DNA from: Deltaproteobacteria bacterium
GTDB taxonomy: Bacteria; Bdellovibrionota_B; Oligoflexia; Oligoflexales; Bog-1112
Reading direction: 5' to 3'
Assembly (NCBI GenBank): GCA_947466225.1
Contig: CANIBL010000011.1
Location: 1 to 59,452, forward strand
DNA: 59,452 bases
Below are positions 26,601 to 35,119 of this stretch, piece by piece. Position 1 is the first letter of the stretch. The number at the start of each line of letters is the position of its first letter. The notes under the pieces are model-generated. The model searched no databases. It worked only from the letters and a program-made list of their open reading frames with translations, and had not been told where the DNA came from. The position numbers and the translations under genes are program-made.

Positions 26601-26780
26601 TTCCATCACCTCTGGCGCAGCATTATCCCAGCGCAGCGAGATGTTTACCACGGGAAAATCCACATTGGGCATTTCGCTGATCCCCATGCGCTGGAAGGAA
26701 ATCCAACCGAACAGGATCAAAGCTGCCATGAGCATCCAGGCAAACACCGGTCGACGAATGGAGACCTCTGATATGGACAT
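23655..26780 (-). CDS. RND-family efflux transporter subunit (first of a pair)
   Basis: 1041 residues from the ATG at 26780 (AGGAG eight bases upstream). A start seven codons earlier would overlap the TolC-like gene and lacks that ribosome site. It shares with its neighbour VSIRRPVFAWMLMAALILFG, the relay segment GIVVDDAIMMLENIVRHYEMG, GIAKKNSILLVDFTNQCR, and the porter-domain motif GFSASRGFPIEFTVEGP. It is translationally coupled to the second pump gene and follows the outer-membrane channel gene directly, so the order is channel, pump 1, pump 2. The pair is probably heteromeric, by analogy with MdtBC; that is inference from gene order. Confidence 0.93.
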   Translation of the reverse strand: MSISEVSIRRPVFAWMLMAALILFGWISFQRMGISEMPNVDFPVVNISLRWDNAAPEVMELNVVDIIEDAVMGIEGLSSVTSSVSQGHANITCNFSLTRDINSALFDVQSRVQQASNTLPSSLYPPVISKTNPEDQPIMWIMVSADEGVPLYQQMIYARNTLQGQLSTILGVGNVMLAGYVEPNLRVTVDTKKMGAKQLTSSDIWSAIQQEQIEQPAGRIESPLQEMNVRVLGEAASVKDFSNIHINNRAGSPNYKPVLLKNIADIQEGLSDIRQISRFNGKTTVGLGIIKQHGSNAVEVSNAVHNKLNKIKAALLPGYHVDVHLDQTKFIKDSVNELKTTLLLAAFLTALICFFFLGSWSSTFNVLLAIPTSIIGTFTALYFFGFTLNTFTLLGLGLAIGIVVDDAIMMLENIVRHYEMGKTRRQASLDGSKEITFAAIATTLSIAAIFIPVVFMQGMVGRFFYQYGITVAVAVFLSLLEALTLTPMRCARFMTSAKIDGTNFLSRTMDHLMEWVETQYRRSLDFVLHHRILIVVFSLLFFSGSLYTLKFLRTEMIPHQDQSMFLVTLRTKVGTSIQATDEVFKKAEGFLKSQSEIRDVYTTIGNYQNNNVVNTGTLYIILQDPKDRKITQNQLMQRIRKELRTQFPDTQVFAQDLSLAGFSASRGFPIEFTVEGPEWKRIQELATRIITRMNQSGFFEDINTDAADGMPTIHILPDRAHAADHGVSMTTIGQEVGYLMGGQIFDANTQYPKDGHRYDIRLRSQESQHEDMKDLKSITLRNNRGSTGELIPLEKATHLEETTGFQLITRSNRARAIPIFANLTEGKSQQTALSVITAIAKEELPAGYSARMTGSATAFGEAFSSLIFALLFGILVAYMILASQFNSFIHPITVLTALPFSLSGALIALYFFNQSLSLFSMIGVILLMGIAKKNSILLVDFTNQCREVGSPLRQALLEACPIRLRPILMTSFATIAGALPAALNWGPGAETRVPMAIAIIGGVMVSTLLTLYVVPCVYSLFSRFEKIEATDTEEAAAMESV

Positions 26781-26790
26781 CGCATCACTC

Positions 26791-28065
26791 CTATCGTACA
26801 TCGAGCATAAAAGGATCTTTGCCTTGGGCTAGATACAAATTGCATTCATCTAGTTTCATCGCATGATAAGAGGTCAGTAGTTGTCTTTTCGCATCCGAGT
26901 ACGAGGTCATGGCAGTGAGAACCTCGAGATTGGTTATCAATCCATTTCGATATTCGGCTTGAAGGGCACGTAAATTCTTTCGATTGATCTCCGCAGCCAA
27001 TTGGAACTTTTCATACTGTTTCCGATGGGATTCGAGTGCTTCGTAATAGGTCGAGATTTCTTGTCGAATTTGCTCTTTAAGTAAGGTCGTGGCCAGTTCA
27101 GCTTGGGTATATAGAGATGCGGCTTCTTCCAGTTTGGCGGTCACCATACCACCGGAGTAGATGGGAATGGTAAGAGAAATTCCTACGTCCCAACGTGCGT
27201 TGTTGGGGACGGTATCTTGCCGAATGTAGTAGTCCCCAAAGGCACTGACAGAGGGAAAATGACCGGCTCGATAGACTGTGAGTTGTTCTTGGGCGCTTTT
27301 CATGGCGAAAGTTGCTGATTTTACTTCAGGGCGCATGTCACCTTGGGTCAAGTAGGTAGCCAAGGAAGCGGGCGTAGGGGGGGCGCTTTTCACCGGTGCC
27401 AAGCTGGTGGAAGGGTCAAGTCCGGTGAGAAAAACCAAATTTACTCGTGCAGCAGCTAGGTTCCCTTTGGTTTTCTCAAGTGTAGCCTCAATGGAGGTGA
27501 GGGCAGCCTCCACTGTGAGTTGTTCTGTCAGACGAGAGAGGCCGATGCGAATGCGACTGCGCAGTTCATGGATGCGTGCCCGATATTCACGAATCTGTCC
27601 TTCATAATTTTGAATATCACCTTGTAAAGAGAGAATGGAGAAATAGGTTTGGGCTACATTGTTGCCCAAGGCTTTGAGCGCACTATTTTTGTTCTCTTTT
27701 TGTGCTTCAATTTGATAGCTGGCTTGTCGAATGGTGGCATATTCCGCAAATCCTTGAAAAAGAGGCTGTGTCACGGTGACTTTTGCGGAGGGTTGATTGG
27801 TATGGTTGGGAGGGAGTGGCGTTTGCTCTTGTCGGGTGTATCCAATAGAACTGCTGATCGAGGGAAGGATGCCGCTGAGGGTTTCTTGATAGACAGCCTT
27901 TTTTTGCTGGAGTTGGGCCTCCTGGATGGCAATGGTAGCCTGGTAGGTCGAGGCTTTTTTGAATAGTTGTCCTAAGGTGAGTGAGGCCTCTGCCCTTGCT
28001 ATACTAGGTACACAATAGAAAAGAGAGGAGAGGATATATGCATATTGTAGACCCTGGCACTGCAT
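26791..28065 (-). CDS. TolC-family outer-membrane efflux channel
   Basis: 424 residues, typical length. Forms the trimeric channel that takes substrate from the RND pump across the outer membrane. After a signal peptide (IARAEASLTLGQLF) it has the duplicated helical hairpin layout of TolC: ALQQKKAVYQETL, VTQPLFQGFAEYATIRQA near the first barrel strands, GISLTIPIYSGGMVTAKLEEA in the second, and a late RALQAEYRNGLITNLEVLTA motif. It lies immediately upstream of the two RND genes on the same strand. A complete tripartite pump would also need a membrane-fusion adaptor, which is not encoded in this window. Confidence 0.92.
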   Translation of the reverse strand: MQCQGLQYAYILSSLFYCVPSIARAEASLTLGQLFKKASTYQATIAIQEAQLQQKKAVYQETLSGILPSISSSIGYTRQEQTPLPPNHTNQPSAKVTVTQPLFQGFAEYATIRQASYQIEAQKENKNSALKALGNNVAQTYFSILSLQGDIQNYEGQIREYRARIHELRSRIRIGLSRLTEQLTVEAALTSIEATLEKTKGNLAAARVNLVFLTGLDPSTSLAPVKSAPPTPASLATYLTQGDMRPEVKSATFAMKSAQEQLTVYRAGHFPSVSAFGDYYIRQDTVPNNARWDVGISLTIPIYSGGMVTAKLEEAASLYTQAELATTLLKEQIRQEISTYYEALESHRKQYEKFQLAAEINRKNLRALQAEYRNGLITNLEVLTAMTSYSDAKRQLLTSYHAMKLDECNLYLAQGKDPFMLDVR

Positions 28066-28207
28066 CGGTAGCCCCCCACGTTTTTTCTCTTTTGGAATTC
28101 TGGTCTTAGTTTACCAGGAGCTCGGGTGGGGGTATAGGATCAGGGGATTGTTCTTTATGGCGATGAAACCCAACAATGGTAAGAAAATGGTTTTTATAAG
28201 GGAATTG

Positions 28208-28249
28208 TTTTACTGGGGAAACTACACAGCTGGTTCTCCAGTAAAAAAA
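28208..28249. terminator. Nested-palindrome terminator element, copy at the rRNA methyltransferase 3' end
   Basis: The outer stem TTTTACTGG pairs with CCAGTAAAA. The loop holds GGAAACTACACAGCTGGTTC, with its own small palindrome CAGCTG. A/T runs on both sides allow bidirectional termination. It lies eight bases beyond the stop codon of the minus-strand methyltransferase gene, between that gene and the convergent-side start of the efflux operon. Confidence 0.65.
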
Positions 28250-28256
28250 GAAAAAA

Positions 28257-29447
28257 CTACGAAGCCTCTACATACAATAGCAAGCTCTTCAAATAGGACC
28301 CCTCTCGATGAAAGAGAGAACTTGGATGGTCGAGAGCCATGCGATGGGTGGAGAGAATCCGTGCAGTACGTCCTTCTAACTTACAGGCTTCGAGTGCCAT
28401 GTGCAGAAAGCTGGATTCATCCATAAAATAGGAACAAGAAGCCGTGAGTAAGTATCCACTCGATTTGATAGCGCGCAAACCGGAGCGATTGAGTGCCAGA
28501 TACTTTTTGCGTCCTTGGGCTTTGTCCTTTTCTCTTTTGACAAAAGCCGGGGGATCTAGAATTACCAGATCATAAGCTTCTGGTTTGGCTTGCAATACCT
28601 CGAAAGCATCTTGGCAAAAGGTGTGATGACGTGTGGCGTCTACAGCGTTACACGCCAAATTTTTCTCGATCAATTCACAGGCTTCTGCAGAGCTATCCAC
28701 ACTATCGACCGTGCGCGCACCACCCGCCAAGGCTTGAAGAGAAAATCCTCCGGAATATGCGTAGCAATTGAGCACATCCAATCCGTTGGAGATTTTTTGT
28801 ACCAAGGCGCGCATGTCACGTTGGTCGAGGAAGAAACCCGTTTTTTGCCCGTGCTCTACATCGACGCAGTAGCGTATGCCGTTCTCTTGAATCTGTAGCT
28901 GCTTTTCGGCGGGTTCTTTCCACCAGCGAATGACTTCGGGGAGGCCCTCGAGTTTACGAGAGGCCGAGTTGGACTTTTCGAATACCCCGCGAAATTTGCA
29001 TACCGTTTCAAATCGGTGGAGCAAGAACTCGCGAAATCGTTCCATGCCATAGGTAGAGATTTGCATGACTGCAATATCTCCGTATACATCGATAATAAGA
29101 CCTGGGAGTCCATCCCCTTCTGCCTGGATCCATCGGAATCCATCGGTGGTACCTTGCAGGGTTTGCTTGCGTAGGTGCCAGGCGGCACGCAACCTTCTTT
29201 CAAGAAGGGCTTCGATATCGGCTTCTGGTTGGAACGATAGAATGCGAGCTGCGATGGAACAGGCGGGGTTTAGGTAAGCCACGGCACAGAAGGCGCCTTT
29301 ATGATCCACCACATCCACGATTTCACCAGGCTCACATGCTGGGAGTCCCCCAAATGCCCCGGAAAATATCCAAGGGTGCATGCCATCTACGACTTTTTCT
29401 TTGCCTTTTTTAAAGACTGCTTTTTTTCTAGAGGACAATCCTGCCAT
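28257..29447 (-). CDS. Class I 23S rRNA (cytosine) methyltransferase, RlmI-like
   Basis: 396 residues, normal length. An N-terminal PUA domain (about residues 8-80, KKGKEKVVDGMHPWIFSGA) binds RNA. A central EEHD-like region leads to a Rossmann methyltransferase domain with the SAM motif VLNCYAYSGGFSLQALAGGA and the acceptor motif VILDPPAFVK. RlmI of E. coli makes 5-methylcytosine at 23S position 1962; the related RlmCD/RlmK proteins differ in target, so the position is not certain here. The start codon region overlaps by 20 bases the end of a broken ABC ATPase gene on the same strand. Confidence 0.9.
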   Translation of the reverse strand: MAGLSSRKKAVFKKGKEKVVDGMHPWIFSGAFGGLPACEPGEIVDVVDHKGAFCAVAYLNPACSIAARILSFQPEADIEALLERRLRAAWHLRKQTLQGTTDGFRWIQAEGDGLPGLIIDVYGDIAVMQISTYGMERFREFLLHRFETVCKFRGVFEKSNSASRKLEGLPEVIRWWKEPAEKQLQIQENGIRYCVDVEHGQKTGFFLDQRDMRALVQKISNGLDVLNCYAYSGGFSLQALAGGARTVDSVDSSAEACELIEKNLACNAVDATRHHTFCQDAFEVLQAKPEAYDLVILDPPAFVKREKDKAQGRKKYLALNRSGLRAIKSSGYLLTASCSYFMDESSFLHMALEACKLEGRTARILSTHRMALDHPSSLFHREGSYLKSLLLYVEAS

Positions 29448-29852
29448 CCTTTACGTGGATTTGTCGCTCCGCAGTGGCTGCAAAATCTGGAGCGTCGGTC
29501 ACCAGGATCACGGTGGGCTTCGAGACGCTGTAGGTTTCTCGAATGATATCCATTGCCGTGGCACTGTTGACGGAATCCAGAGAGCAGATGGGTTCATCTG
29601 CGAAGAGATAGTTGGGTTGCATAATCAAGGCGCGTGCTGCGATGGCCACCCGTTGTTGTTCTCCCCCAGATAGTTGCCGAGGGAGACGGTGCATCTTGTC
29701 TTTTAGCCCAAATCGCTCCAACAAAGAGAGTGGGCAAAGGCGCGCGTAGACTCCTGTGTACCAAACTTACGAGTGGGAAACAATACATTCTCCAAGGTAC
29801 TGAGCTCTGCATAGAGTAAGGTGCTTTTGCCGGAGCTCGATCGACGCGTAAG
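29428..29852 (-). pseudogene. Broken LolD-type ABC ATPase
   Basis: Pieces of one ABC ATPase remain on the minus strand. In one frame from 29852 comes a Walker A-like RSSSGKSTLLY that jumps straight to LSTLENVLFPTRKFG (the normal stretch between them, including the Q-loop, is deleted). After a frameshift, LPRQLSGGEQQRVAIAARAL (signature) and NYLFADEPICSLDS (Walker B, with CSLDS where GNLDS is usual) follow, to 29428. The sequence best fits the LolD/MacB/FtsE group, which power lipoprotein release or similar export. With the deletion and frameshift no working protein can be made. Confidence 0.8.
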
Positions 29853-30186
29853 TGCCACAAATCATGCGGATCACCACTCGGTCCCTTCTTGTAGATCACC
29901 GGAAGCAATTTCTGCTATTGCAGCATCGACAATGCCCGTGACAATGTCCCACAATGCGAGGCGCAGACATCCGGCGCACCACAGAGACTTTTCCGTTATC
30001 CACCGCAGAAATCTGGATCAAGAGCGGCGCCTTTTTTTCCCGGATGCTGATGGCTACATCCCCGCCCATACCGGGGAGAATTTGTGGGGCCAGTCTTGCT
30101 ATCAGAAAAACATGATATCTATTTCCTTCTGGCCTGATTTTGCATAGTATTATTTTAATATTAGCAAAGAATAGTGGGGAGAGATT
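29853..30186. other. Region upstream of the broken ABC gene, probably decayed coding sequence
   Basis: An open minus-strand stretch (about 29900-30130) reads IARLAPQILPGMGGDVAISIREKKAPLLIQISAVDNGKVSVV, which looks protein-like and could be a remnant of the permease partner (LolC/E type) of the broken ATPase. The match is too weak to name. The promoter of the plus-strand gene at 30187 must lie in the last ~80 bases, which are AT-rich (tattattttaatatta). Confidence 0.4.
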
Positions 30187-30738
30187 ATGCAGAGATGGAA
30201 TTGGGCAATCTTGTTTCTTTTGGGCACTTCTGGCACGCTGTTGTATGCCGCAAGGTCTTTGGCTGTACCTGTGCCGACTGCATATGAATTTGAAGATGAT
30301 TCTTTCTTTAGTGAAACGCAATCTTTGCTACAAGTGGTGAGTGATCCAGAGAATGGTCGGATTCATACTCTGTTTATCGAAGTGGATGAAAATAACAATT
30401 TGCTTGCTTTGATCCGTAGAAGTTCGGAAGATGAGCAAACGATTTCTCATGAAGATCTTTTTCACAAAGATACAGTGTTGGCGCGGGCCAATGGACACAA
30501 TGCGATCTTTTTGGGGTGTAAGAACGGCACGCGTGAAGTCGGGTGTCGAATCAGCATGAAATATCTTTATGATGGTGTTTGGGGTACTTATCGAGAAATG
30601 CAGGGAGAGTTGCGAAGAAATGGCGCAGGCCGATGGGAAATTCGGACCTTGGCAGGGATACCGGTATGGCGTTTGACGCTGCGCTCTAGAACCTTTATGG
30701 GTCAGCTCATTGGGGTGGATCGAATTGATGTGAATTAG
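30187..30738 (+). CDS. Exported protein of unknown function
   Basis: 183 residues. GGGGAGAG stands upstream of the ATG. MQRWNWAILFLLGTSGTLLYAARSLA is a signal peptide. The mature part is beta-rich, with two cysteines (LGCKNGTREVGCRISM) that could pair, and ends with TLRSRTFMGQLIGVDRIDVN. I recognise no family. The gene stands alone: a nested-palindrome terminator follows 12 bases after the stop. Confidence 0.75.
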   Translation: MQRWNWAILFLLGTSGTLLYAARSLAVPVPTAYEFEDDSFFSETQSLLQVVSDPENGRIHTLFIEVDENNNLLALIRRSSEDEQTISHEDLFHKDTVLARANGHNAIFLGCKNGTREVGCRISMKYLYDGVWGTYREMQGELRRNGAGRWEIRTLAGIPVWRLTLRSRTFMGQLIGVDRIDVN

Positions 30739-31120
30739 GATTGCCTTGCTTTTGTTGCGGAAACTGCGCAGTTGGCTCTGCAACAAAATCATAGTTCCTA
30801 TAAAAAAACCCTACCACAGCATACCAACTGGACATCCACCCGCTGGATATAAAATTTGATCTCCGGTGAGATCCGAATTTGATTTCAGCGTGAAATACCA
30901 CAGAATAGGAGATAGCACACGAGCAAGATGGCCCATGGGACATTCCTTTATTCGCAAATTAGAACAAGATATATGTATGGACTTTATCGGGGCGATAGAT
31001 TTTTCGCGAGGGGTGAGACATCTATGAGATAAAAATATCCAGTATTGACGGCATGTTATCTGCCGCGTATTGGAAGAATCCACGGTATTTCCCCTCTCGC
31101 TTTGATAAGGAATGGCTGCG
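30739..31120. other. Intergenic region with terminator, dyad and possible promoter
   Basis: Contains the terminator at 30750-30788, a short dyad GATCTC-CGGT-GAGATC near 30858-30873 inside a wider AT-rich imperfect palindrome, and a possible promoter for the next gene: TTGACG at 31045-31050 and TATTGG at 31068-31073, 17 bases apart. A minus-strand frame of about 40 codons starting near 30936 has an AGGA-type ribosome site, but no other support. Confidence 0.4.
30750..30788. terminator. Nested-palindrome terminator element, best-formed copy
   Basis: The outer stem TTTTGTTGC pairs with GCAACAAAA. Inside it, AACTGCGCAGTT is a perfect 12-base palindrome, giving a hairpin within a hairpin. The core GGAAACTGCGCAGTTGGCTC defines the family consensus. 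It starts 12 bases after the stop codon of the exported protein gene. Confidence 0.7.
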
Positions 31121-31822
31121 ATGAAAATTCGAAATGGTCTCCTGGCTCTCTCTTTCGTTTCTATGCTCCCGGCTTACACCATGGCAACTGATAAAGTTAC
31201 GGAAAATGCAGCTGTGCGTCGTCAAGATGCGAGGCAAAATCAGGCGTGTCGAGCATTGATGTGGGGATGCCGCTTGGCCCTTGATACAGTGGGAACTGTG
31301 CTGGCGGGCATGCAGTATGATCAGTGTGAGGATCATTTTGGTGCATTGCCGATTGTGAAAAGTACCGATTATCTTTCTGATGTTGCAAGAGAGTGCCGCG
31401 CTGGTGATATCAGTGCCATAGGACTTGGTGGAATTGCCGTTATTTCTGATATTGTAGGCTTTTGTGCTGCGATAACTGGAAATGAAAGATTGGAAGCTAT
31501 CGCATCTAACGTAAGCTTTGGAGGCGAAGCGCTTGCGCTGGCAAGTTCAGTTGTGGCGTGGGGTGGACTACAAGATGCAGATCGTAGATTTGTACCCCAC
31601 GCTGCCATCGAAGCAGAGGTTGATACTGCAAGAGAATGGGGCGCTGGTCCATTGGCTGCATTTGGTTTCACTACACTATATGGTGCGATTTGTCGCATCA
31701 AAGCATGCTGTGGCCGTACACCCAGTGGGGAGCCAAGACAACCACAACAGCAACAACAAACTGTGATTGAGATGAGTCGATTGGATGCTTCAGCTTCAAA
31801 CGGGATGAGTACTTTCAAATAA
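31121..31822 (+). CDS. Exported Cys-rich protein with hydrophobic Gly/Ala segments
   Basis: 233 residues from the ATG at 31121, nine bases after AAGGA; the ATG at 31112 is too close to that site. MKIRNGLLALSFVSMLPAYTMA is a signal peptide. The mature chain has cysteines in NQACRALMWGCRLAL, YDQCEDHF, RECRAGD, GFCAAI and CRIKACCGR, and two hydrophobic stretches (ISAIGLGGIAVISDIVGF and the region around FGGEALALASSVVAWGG) that may be membrane helices. A short Gln run (QPQQQQQ) precedes the C-terminus. The function is not recognised. Confidence 0.75.
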   Translation: MKIRNGLLALSFVSMLPAYTMATDKVTENAAVRRQDARQNQACRALMWGCRLALDTVGTVLAGMQYDQCEDHFGALPIVKSTDYLSDVARECRAGDISAIGLGGIAVISDIVGFCAAITGNERLEAIASNVSFGGEALALASSVVAWGGLQDADRRFVPHAAIEAEVDTAREWGAGPLAAFGFTTLYGAICRIKACCGRTPSGEPRQPQQQQQTVIEMSRLDASASNGMSTFK

Positions 31823-32158
31823 CGCATCCTCTCGATCCTAGGGGATTCCCGACGCGAACGATGTTCGCTGGGGGTGATGTTTTCACTTTTGTTATGCCCA
31901 GGCCGTATCGGTCGTATGGGCATCTGCCACGTTTAGGATTCCGCTGGTACAGTAGCCAGAGCTTCCGTTACCAAAGTGGTGAGATGCTCTCTTTTATTTC
32001 CTTATATAACGACGCAACGAAGGGGTATGCGCGCCGCAATCGGAAGGAACGAGGGTATTCTCAGTAGATTTCTGTGCGGTTATATATGTCTATCTTGTGA
32101 TCCACAGCAACTCCGTGCATGAATGAAGCATATCCCATCATCATGCAAGGGAGCGGCC
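31823..32158. repeat. Intergenic region with dispersed double-palindrome repeat, copy 6
   Basis: Two units are visible: an inverted unit at 31830-31878 (CTCGATCCTAGGGGATTCCCGACG ... TTCGCTGGGGGTGATG, partly decayed) and a forward unit at 31889-31930 (GTTATGCCCAGGCCGTATCGG ... TATGGGCATCTGCC). The rest, to the lipase start, has no recognisable feature apart from the lipase ribosome site. Confidence 0.6.
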
Positions 32159-33388
32159 ATGCGGGTTTTTCTACTCTGGCTCTTTTTGTGGAATGGCGCA
32201 ATCAGCCAAGCCGGCTATACGCTACCAACCATTCCCTCTGTGCAATTTTCTTCGCCCTCTCCGTGGGATCAGGTCCCCATTATGCCGGAGACGAAGATGA
32301 TGCATTGGTCTCATACTATTAATCCAGCGCTACTTTTGTCCTACCCATTGAAAGAGCAACAAGCTCTGATGCGAGATATCTTTGACTATCAACGTACCCG
32401 ACTTTCCATAGAAGAATTTGATACATTTACCGCCTGGTTTTATGCCCATCGCGAGGTTGTGGCCCGAGGATCTCTCGTGCGAATTCCAGTAGAGGGGGCA
32501 CCACTTTGGAGACAGGCTCCAGATCCGATTCGATTTCGAACCAAACGGGAGGATTCGATCGACTCTCCAGCGCCCATGGGAAAAACCCGATATCCCATCG
32601 TTTTCCTTCATGGCTTAGCCGGGCGCATTCGCTATTCGCCTTGGGCCTCTTGGCTCCCCTACTGGAAAGGCATTGATCCAGAGTTGGGGTTGTCAGGGGA
32701 AGGATTTCATATTTTCTTCACCGAAGCAGATTACTTGGGAGATTCTTTTCAGCGTGCTCCAGCGTTGTATCGGCATATTCAGGAGATTTTGCACACAACT
32801 GGTGCAAAGCGCGTTCATCTCATTGGCCATAGCCAAGGGGGACTTGATGCGCGGGTGTTGCAAGGCGGATTGGGTTTGGCTGATCAGATCGCTTCCATCA
32901 CCACTATCGGTACTCCGCATTTGGGCTTGAAAATCGACAAAATTCCGTTGCGCTATCGAGGGATGTTGCAATTTTCCAATTTCTTGTTTGGCCAACATCT
33001 ATTTCCCTCTCTGATGGATTTTCGTAGTGACTATATAATTGGCACTTTTAATGTAGCGTTTCCTTTCTTGGAAGGCGTACCCTTTTTCTCGTATGGGGGT
33101 AGGTCATTCGATGCAAGCGATCCCGATCGCACCTTCTTAAAGCAATATCGTCGCTTGCTGTTGCGTAACTTGTCGCAAAAATTGGAGGTGGGATATGCCA
33201 CAAAAGAAGGACCTGGGATTCATGATGGCATCGTGGCATTAGAGTCCACACGATGGGGGCAATTCATGGGTATTATTGAAGCTGATCACCTCGAGCAGGC
33301 CTTGGGACATGGCCGATTTTCCAACACCGACTTCTATCGAGCCCAGCTTGACATGCTACGAGAGTTGGAGCAGACTTCACACAAATAA
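32159..33388 (+). CDS. Exported triacylglycerol lipase / esterase (alpha/beta hydrolase)
   Basis: 409 residues from the ATG at 32159, preceded by GGGAG; an upstream in-frame ATG would spoil the signal peptide MRVFLLWLFLWNGAISQAG. Hydrolyses ester bonds of lipids outside the cytoplasm. PIVFLHGLAGR is the oxyanion-hole region, GHSQGG holds the nucleophile (Ser225), GTPHLGLKID follows it as in bacterial LipA-type lipases, and a likely catalytic Asp and His lie in GPGIHDGIVALES and IEADHLEQA. The long N-terminal segment before the hydrolase domain (about 120 residues) is unassigned. kdpA starts 26 bases downstream on the same strand, so the two may share a transcript. Confidence 0.87.
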   Translation: MRVFLLWLFLWNGAISQAGYTLPTIPSVQFSSPSPWDQVPIMPETKMMHWSHTINPALLLSYPLKEQQALMRDIFDYQRTRLSIEEFDTFTAWFYAHREVVARGSLVRIPVEGAPLWRQAPDPIRFRTKREDSIDSPAPMGKTRYPIVFLHGLAGRIRYSPWASWLPYWKGIDPELGLSGEGFHIFFTEADYLGDSFQRAPALYRHIQEILHTTGAKRVHLIGHSQGGLDARVLQGGLGLADQIASITTIGTPHLGLKIDKIPLRYRGMLQFSNFLFGQHLFPSLMDFRSDYIIGTFNVAFPFLEGVPFFSYGGRSFDASDPDRTFLKQYRRLLLRNLSQKLEVGYATKEGPGIHDGIVALESTRWGQFMGIIEADHLEQALGHGRFSNTDFYRAQLDMLRELEQTSHK

Positions 33389-33414
33389 CCCATCGAATTC
33401 ACAAGGAATCCACT

Positions 33415-35106
33415 ATGGAATCCGCTGACTTTCTGCTCATTTTTTCTCTTGTGTGCGCGCTGTTGCTCGTAGCGCCCCCTATGGGGATCTACCTTGCACG
33501 CGTACTGGGAGAGGCGCCCTTTTCTTGGCTGCGTCGGGTGGCGTTTGTAGAGAAGGGAATCTATCGACTCTGCGGTGTAGATCCGACAGAAGAGATGAAC
33601 TGGAAGTCCTATACCGGTGCGCTCCTTCTCTTTAGTGGAGCGGGTTTGTTGTTCTTGCTCGCGATTCTCTTGCTGCAAGCCTATCTACCCTTGAACCCAG
33701 CTCACATTGAAGGCATGTCTTTCTCATTGGCGATCAATACTGCCATTAGCTTTGTAACCAATACCAACTGGCAAGCCTATTCGGGTGAGGCGGCCGCAAG
33801 TTATTTCACACAGATGGTGGGACTTGGAGTACAAAATTTTCTGAGCGCCGCTACGGGCATTGCGGTGTTTGCCGCATTGGCACGAGGGTTAGCACGTAAA
33901 GAAACCCATGAAATTGGCAATTTTTGGGTGGATCTGGTGCGTACGATTTTATACGTGTTGCTCCCGCTTTCTTGTGTGATTGCTATCGTGCTTATGAGCC
34001 AAGGGGTGGTGCAAAATTTCTTGGCCTACTTGGATGCAACGACGTTGGAAGGGGTGAGCCAAAAAATTCCCATGGGGCCGGCAGCTTCTCAGATCGCCAT
34101 CAAGCAATTGGGCTCCAATGGCGGGGGATTTTTTGGGGTGAACAGTGCACATCCGTTTGAAAATCCCACAGGGCTGTCGAATGCGGTGGAAATTTTCGCC
34201 ATGTTGCTGCTGCCCTGTGCAGTACCGTTTGCTTTCGGTTCTCTTGTAGGAGATCGCAAACACGGACGTATTCTATTCGGTACTATGTTTGTGATGTTTT
34301 TGTGCAGTCTTGGAGCGGCTCTTTATCTCGAGTCAGGTTCCATTTCCTCGTTAGGGCAACTGCCTTTTATCGAAGGAAAAGAATCTCGATTTGGCCTTGG
34401 GGCGAGTACGCTATGGACTGTGGCCACCACGGTGACATCCAATGGATCTGTGAATAGTATGATCAGTTCTGCATCCCCTCTTACAGGTGGTATTGCGATG
34501 TTTAACATCATGCTAGGGGAGGTGATTTTCGGAGGGGTAGGCTGTGGGATCTATGGCATGGTGCTTTTTGTCTTGCTCACCGTTTTTATTGCAGGGCTGA
34601 TGGTGGGCCGTACACCGGAATATCTCGGAAAGAAAATCGAAGCGCCGGAAATCAAATGGGCCGTGATTGGGGTGTTGGCCCCATGTGCTGTGATTCTTCT
34701 CTTCTCTGCTTTGGCATGCATGACCCAAGCCGGAATCTCTAGTCTTTCCAGCGCAGGTCCTCATGGATTGAGCGAAATTCTCTATGCTTTTTCTTCTGCA
34801 GCAGGCAACAATGGGAGCGCCTTTGGGGGATTGAATGCCAATACGCCATTTTATAACCTTTTGATGGGTTTTGGAATGTTGATCGGGCGATTTGCTGTTT
34901 TACTCCCGGTGCTGCGTTTGGCGGGGCAGTTGGCTTGCAAGAAACACACACCACCTTCTTCTGGTACCTTTCCCACCGACTCCCTCCTTTTTGGTGCCTT
35001 GTTATGCGCCACCATTTTGATTGTCGGGGGTCTTACCTTTTTTCCTGCGCTGACATTGGGGCCGATTGTGGAGCAATTGCTGCTGGGACAAGGACGTTTC
35101 GTCTAA
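33415..35106 (+). CDS. kdpA: Potassium-transporting ATPase subunit A
   Basis: 563 residues, typical length (about 560). Ion-conducting subunit of the high-affinity KdpFABC potassium pump in the inner membrane. AAGGA precedes the ATG. Selectivity-filter and channel motifs seen: [36 protein letters not shown] and [23 protein letters not shown], all well conserved. About ten membrane helices. No KdpF frame is evident in the 26 bases before the gene. It is followed 13 bases later by kdpB. Confidence 0.98.
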   Translation: MESADFLLIFSLVCALLLVAPPMGIYLARVLGEAPFSWLRRVAFVEKGIYRLCGVDPTEEMNWKSYTGALLLFSGAGLLFLLAILLLQAYLPLNPAHIEGMSFSLAINTAISFVTNTNWQAYSGEAAASYFTQMVGLGVQNFLSAATGIAVFAALARGLARKETHEIGNFWVDLVRTILYVLLPLSCVIAIVLMSQGVVQNFLAYLDATTLEGVSQKIPMGPAASQIAIKQLGSNGGGFFGVNSAHPFENPTGLSNAVEIFAMLLLPCAVPFAFGSLVGDRKHGRILFGTMFVMFLCSLGAALYLESGSISSLGQLPFIEGKESRFGLGASTLWTVATTVTSNGSVNSMISSASPLTGGIAMFNIMLGEVIFGGVGCGIYGMVLFVLLTVFIAGLMVGRTPEYLGKKIEAPEIKWAVIGVLAPCAVILLFSALACMTQAGISSLSSAGPHGLSEILYAFSSAAGNNGSAFGGLNANTPFYNLLMGFGMLIGRFAVLLPVLRLAGQLACKKHTPPSSGTFPTDSLLFGALLCATILIVGGLTFFPALTLGPIVEQLLLGQGRFV

Positions 35107-35119
35107 CGGGGTACGCATT

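Noticed and set aside
33389..33414. KdpF or a c-di-AMP (ydaO) riboswitch before kdpA
   Set aside because: Only 26 bases separate the lipase stop from kdpA, too short for either.
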